Positions 59,245 to 64,000 of a stretch of 64,000 nucleotides of DNA are shown here, piece by piece. The first letter of the stretch is position 1, and every line of letters starts with the position of its first letter. A model generated the notes under the pieces. It ran no database searches. It saw only the letters and a program-made list of their open reading frames with translations, and had not been told where the DNA came from. Both the position numbers and the translations under genes were made by a program. Location of the stretch: assembly GCF_029633865.1 (NCBI RefSeq), contig NC_079224.1, positions 22,749,177 to 22,813,176 on the forward strand, written 5' to 3'. The stretch comes from Lampris incognitus. Lineage: Eukaryota; Chordata; Actinopteri; Lampriformes; Lampridae.

Positions 59245-59430
59245 ATTCATCCATTATCCGAACCGCTTATCCTGCTCTCAGGGTCGTGGGGATGCTGGAG
59301 CCTAGCCCAGCAGTCACTGGGCGGCAGGAGGGGAGCCACCCTGGACAGGACGCCAGGTCATAGCTCACACACGCGCACACACATACACGCACGCACGCAC
59401 ACGCTCACACACACATTCATACATAGGGGC
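59245..59430 (+). repeat. LINE 3'-end type repeat with CA-rich tail
   Basis: CATTATCCGAACCGCTTATCC, TCAGGGTCGTGGGGATGCTGG and GGGCGGCAGGAGGGGAGCCA, then ACAC/ACGC repeats. Same family as 19380-19500 but inverted. Confidence 0.65.
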
Positions 59431-59479
59431 AATTTAGTATGGCCAGACAAAAATTGGAAATCTACAACACAGAAGTGAA

Positions 59480-60375
59480 ATCTACACACTGAAATGCTCC
59501 CAAAAGTAATTTATTTTGCGGCAATGTTTCGATCAATTAGATCTGATTCATAACCTAATGATTAGTACATGGTTTGAATGCAGGCCGCCAGATAGTCCAG
59601 CCCTTCCATTAATTTAGAGATGCCTTCACTTTTTTCTTCTTCAAATAAGCTGGTTAAACCAGTTGACCAAGTCCATATGTAAACTGTCAGCTATTCATAG
59701 CTGTTTTAATCTGTTAAATCCAATTCAATCAATGCAGAAGAATGTAAAGAAGCAAGTTAAAGAGGGCTATTTAGAGCAAGTGTGATATGGATTGTGTTAG
59801 ATGAAAGGAAAGTGGGCAAAAATGTCCATTAAGTGCCATGAAGTTTGACAGTTGGTGTCAATAATCCCGGTTTTATTGTGTTAAGGACTGCAGAGTAGCT
59901 TTGTCTTTTACATTAAGCAGTGTCCAGGATGTATCTGGATTGGTACATCGCTGAAAAAAAAAACCTTTCCATCCCAACAGTAACCCAGTGGTCAAAAACA
60001 GCCCATTGATGAAAGAGAAGCGCACACAACTTGCGTCACGCAACTAATTGTCCTGTACTGGCTATAGAGGGTTGGTGCTACTAAGACAAGACAACGCTTA
60101 ACTCATCATATATCTTTAGCTCTAAGATTTTGATAGACATGTAACATATACAGGAATTACTGTCATTTAGTTTGACTTCTTGGGAAAGACTTTCAAGAAA
60201 ATCAATTAAATATTTCTTTCATGCCAATTAACTTCACTTTAAAAGAGGAAGCAAATGTGTGCACAACCAGAAAAAAATATTTAGGTACAAGACAAAAAAA
60301 GAAAACAAAAACAAAAGAAAACAAAAGAAAAGAATTGCAAAATATAGTACAAAATAGTGAGTTCTGTAGAACTCT
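59480..60375. other. Intergenic region
   Basis: No gene recognised. A-rich low complexity at 60270-60345. A small palindrome GAGTTC-TGTA-GAACTC at 60359-60374 adjoins RTE copy C. Confidence 0.45.
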
Positions 60376-62631
60376 ACTATTACTACTACTACTTTCGGCT
60401 GCTCCCGTCAGGGGTCACCACAGCGGATCATCTGTTTCCATTTCTTCCTGTCTTCTGCATCTTCTTCTGCCACACCAGCCACCTGCGTGTCTTCCCTCAC
60501 CACATCCAAAAACCTCCTCTTTGGCCTTCCTCTTTTCCTCTTCCCTGGCAGCTCTATATTTAGCATCCTTCTCCCAATATACCCAGCATCTCTCCTCCAC
60601 ACATGTCCAAGCCATCTCAATCTTGCCTCTCTTGTTTTGTCTCCAAACCGTCCAACCTGAGCGGTCCCCCTAATATAATCGCCCCTAATCCTGTCCTTCA
60701 TCACTCTCAGTGAAAATCATAGCATCTTCAACTCTGCCACCTCGAGCTCCACCTCAGATCAAGCCAATTCAACTCAGTTGCATTTGTATAGCCCAATATC
60801 ACAAATGACAAATTTGCCTCAAAGAGCTTCCTGTCTTTTCATCAGTGCCACTATCTCCAAACCATATAACATAGCTGGTCTCACAACCATCTTGTAAACC
60901 TTCCCTTTAACTCTTGCTGGTACTCTTCTGTTGCAAATCACTCCTGACACTCTTCTCCACCCACTCCACCCTGCCTGCACTCTCTTCTTCACCTCTCTTC
61001 TGCACCCCCCGTTACTTTGAACAGTTGACCCTAAGTATTTAAACTCATACGCCTTCATCACCTCTACTCCTTGCATCCTCACCATTCCACTGTCCTCCCT
61101 CTCATTCACGCATATGTATTCCGTCTTGCTCCTACTGACTTTCATTCATCTTCTCTCCAGCGCATACCTCCACCTCTCCAGGCTCTCCGCAACCTGCACC
61201 CTACTGTCGCTACAGATCACAATGTCATAAGCAAACATCATAGTCCACGGAGACTCCTGCCTGATCTCATCTGTCAACCTGTCCATCACCATTGCAAACA
61301 AGAAAGGGCTCAGAGCCGATCCTTGATGCAATCCCAATTTCACCTTGAACCCATCCATCATTCCAACCACACACCTCACCACTGTCATACTTTCTTCATA
61401 CATATCCTGCACCACTCCTACATACTTCCCTGCAACTACAGACTTCCGCATACAATACCACACCTCCTCTCTCAACACCCTGTCGTATGCTTTCTCTAAT
61501 TCCACAAAGACACAATTCAACTCTTTCTGGCCTTCTCTATACTTCTCAATCAACATTCTCAAAGCAAACATCACATTTGTAGTGCTCTGAAACCATACTG
61601 CTGCTCGCTAATCGTCACCTCTCCTCTTAACCTAGCTTCTATTACTCTTTCCCATATCTACATTCTGTGGCTGATCTACTTTATACCTCTGTAGTTGCTA
61701 CAGTTCTGCACATCGCCCTTGTTCTTGAAAATTGGTACCAGTATACTTCTTCTCCACTCCCCAGGCATCCTCTCACTTTCCAAGATTGTGTTAAACATTC
61801 TAATTAAAAACTCCACTGCCATATCTCCTAAACATCACCATGCCTCCACAGGTATGTCATCAGGACCAACTGCCTTTCCACTCTTCATCCTCTTCATAGC
61901 TGCCTTCACTTCCTCCTTGCTAATCCACTGCACTTCCTGATTGGTTATCCCTACATCATCCAACCTTCTATAGTTCTAATTTTCTTCATTCATCAGCCCC
62001 TCAAAGTACTCATTCTACCTTCTCTGCACACTCTCCTCGCTTGTCAGCTCATTTCCATCTCTATCCTTGATCGCCCTAACTTGCTGCACATCCTTTGCAG
62101 CTCGGTCCCTCTGTCTAGCCAATCGGTACAAGTCCTTTTCTCCTTCCTTAGTGTCTAACCTCTCATACAACTCACCATACGCCTTTTCCTTTTCCTTTGC
62201 CAACTCTCTCTTCACTTTACACTGCATCTCCTTGTACTCCTGTCTACTTTCTCCATCTCTCTGACTATTCCACTTCTTCTTTGTCAACCTCTTCCTCTGT
62301 ATACTTTGATGTACTTCCTCATCCCACCACCAAGTCTCCTTGTCTTCCTTTCTCTGTCCTGATGACACACCAAGTACCTTCCTAGCTGTCTCCCTCACTA
62401 TTTCTGCAGTGGTTGCCCAGCCATCTGGTAACTCTTCACTACCACCCAGTGCCTGTCTTAACTTCTGCCTGAACTCCACACAACAGTCTTCCTTCTTCAA
62501 CTTCCACCATTTGATCTTCGGCTCTGCCTTCACTCGCTTCCTCTTCTTGGTCTCCAAAGTCATCCTACAGACCACCACCGATGCTGCCTAGCTATGTTCT
62601 CCCCTGTCACCACCTTGCAGTCTCCAATCCT
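60376..62631 (-). mobile_element. RTE-like LINE copy C, inverted and decayed
   Basis: The minus strand carries the same product as copy A from the late endonuclease region (MVVCRMTLETKKRKRVK at 62578) through RT (VFAYDIVICSDSR, where the catalytic FADD is now FAYD) to the C-terminus RIRGDYIRGTAQVG and the triplet tail at 60376-60395. Stops and frameshifts near 62000, 61600 and 61145 break it, and it is more diverged than copies A and B. A ~65-bp foreign repeat lies at 60757-60822. Confidence 0.9.
60757..60822. mobile_element. Short repeat inserted in RTE copy C
   Basis: CAATTCAACTCAGTTGCATT, TTGTATAGCCCAATATCACA and AATGACAAATTTGCC interrupt the frame after KRQEA. This string is a widespread fish repeat. 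Confidence 0.6.
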
Positions 62632-62660
62632 TTTCAGATCATGCCTTCTACAAGTGAAAG

Positions 62661-62732
62661 TGATAAAGTGAAATTAATACGAAATCTTGAGTTCTGCGGA
62701 ACTCAACATTTTGTATTACTTTCACTTTATCA
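62661..62732. repeat. Near-perfect 34-bp-arm palindrome
   Basis: Left arm TGATAAAGTGAAATTAATAC...TTGAGTTC (62661-62694), loop TGCG, right arm its inverse (62699-62732) with three mismatches. It would form a stable hairpin in single-stranded DNA or RNA. Confidence 0.88.
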
Positions 62733-63605
62733 GGGTAATTTGATAGTTAAAAGTGAAGTCAACCACAAATTAGTAAGTTATAGACAGTAGCATGTAACCC
62801 ATTGGGGACAACTCATGGGTCAAAATACTTCTGAGAATTTGGTTTTCAAAAAATACAATAAGAATCTGGTGCGTGTTTGTCATGTGAATAGTACACACCT
62901 TAGCCACATGGAGCAGAGTTTCCCGTGTTTTCTGTTGTGAAAACTTGCATGAAAATGTCTCCAAATAGAAGCTCTGTGAAAACATCCTCCAAAATCCCAT
63001 CTGTTTGTCATCTTTGTGGGGTACTTAGTCTTCTTTTTGTGACCTGGTTCACAGAAATGAAACACCGTGCAGACTTTGGTTTTCTGCAGTAACAATAAGC
63101 GTCGAGTGATGTGTTGGCATAAAACAACACACGTCTGTTCATTTACAAGGTGAGGTAGCCTACATCACAGTTGAAAGAAGTCTTTTACAACTACTAACCT
63201 CATTTGTGAACAAAAAGCCCTTTATCTCTAATTATGTAATGAAGGCGAGAAAATACACCCACAAAATAGTTGTGTCTACGCTTAAAACTAAATCAATCAC
63301 ACATAATCCTTTACAGCAAAATGAATTAGCTCTGACTTGAGTTCTAGCTCATGTGATTCACAGTCAATAACCTTTAATTAAAACCTGTTTATTCAGCATG
63401 ACCAACTGGTACATAATATGACAGTCTGGTGATTCCAGAGCTAGTGTGTGGTCCGTCATAAGACTATTGAATATGTTCTCTGCCATACCCTTGAGGAGAG
63501 AGACAAACAAGAGAATGTGCTTTAAACAAATTGAAAAAAAATTGCACCAGTATCAAAGGGAATGAAGGCAAACCTTCACATATAAACATATACACTATAA
63601 TTTTT
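62733..63605. other. Intergenic region
   Basis: AT-rich, no gene, RNA gene or repeat recognised. Confidence 0.45.
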
Positions 63606-63900
63606 GGCACTGGGCGGCATGGCTCAGGAGGTAGAGTGGGTCATTTAGTAATTGGAAGGTCGCTGATTCGATCCCTGACTCCTCCAGAGAATATATTGAA
63701 GTATCCTTGAGCAAGACACTGAAACTCTAACTTCTCCTTATGTGCAGGTTGGTGCCTTACATGGCAGCCTCTGCCATCAGTGTATGAGAGTGTGTGTGTG
63801 TGTATAAAGGGGTGAATGTGAGGCATACATTGTAAAAGTGCTTAGAGTGGTCAGTAGACTAGAAAAGGGCTATATTATATAGCAGCCCATTTACCATTTT
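63606..63900 (+). mobile_element. tRNA-derived SINE (family D)
   Basis: Head GGGCGGCATGGCTCAGGAGG with B box TGATTCGATCCC, GAGCAAGACACTGAAACT in the body, then AAAGTGCTTAGAGTGGTCAG and GGGCTATATTATATAG. This is a widespread teleost repeat; it ends in ATTTACCATTTTACC. Confidence 0.75.
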
Positions 63901-64000
63901 ACCATTTCACTGTGAGAGAACCTAAATTGGTAAAGCACACATAATGCAGCCGCTGCCATCTGTCAGTGGAATTGTAAACTTTAGAAATCTATATGCTATT

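Overview
The window is teleost-type nuclear DNA. The evidence is split vertebrate genes with GT-AG introns, long CA/TG microsatellites, an AT-rich background and a very heavy load of typical fish transposons (Ty3/Gypsy, RTE and L2-like LINEs, Tc1, tRNA-derived SINEs, hAT-like MITEs). No bacterial operons, CRISPR arrays or complete viral genomes are visible. By base count, most of the first 43 kb is mobile DNA.

Three host genes can be rebuilt. (1) ahsg (fetuin-A), plus strand, 6209-10255: seven coding exons whose phases all agree and give 369 residues. (2) A large minus-strand gene, 44408-51710: five coding exons encode a secreted protein with two tandem ZP-N-like modules and a ~1.7-kb-codon Pro/Gln-rich tail containing about 13 copies of a ~58-residue repeat. 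One in-frame TGA interrupts module 1. A decayed 3' copy of this gene lies at 11733-12580, just downstream of ahsg. (3) pfn2 (profilin-2), minus strand, 55792-58516: two shared exons followed by two alternative last exons encoding different C-termini. Smaller host or host-like items are three exons of a DUF4806-type protein (22589-23339, minus) and an unassigned candidate terminal exon (53869-53998, minus).

Repeat layout: 1-5551 Gypsy-1 (minus; 3' LTR cut by the window edge); 12780-19340 an ACTAGT-rich degenerate tract carrying a LINE 3' half, a foldback MITE and a full-length RTE element with a 13-bp target duplication; 19513-21146 a Tc1 element; 22130-22450 a GC-rich repeat island; 23758-26345 a second RTE copy joined to an inverted L2-like element; 28061-33547 Gypsy-2 (plus; 4-bp target duplication; deleted 3' LTR); 34010-43116 a minus-strand LINE carrying three separate insertions (Gypsy-3, a solo LTR, a 518-bp MITE), with Gypsy-3 itself interrupted by a Tc1-flanked composite element holding a captured 0.65-kb segment and a SINE; 60376-62631 a third RTE copy, inverted; 63606-63900 a SINE.

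The most interesting items are the two-module ZP-N/proline-repeat gene with its in-frame stop and its pseudogene next to ahsg; the Tc1 composite that carried neighbouring DNA into a gag gene; and a mini-element made of the two ends of the RTE LINE. All calls come from reading the sequence. No database or alignment program was run, so paralog names and element families are by recognition only.
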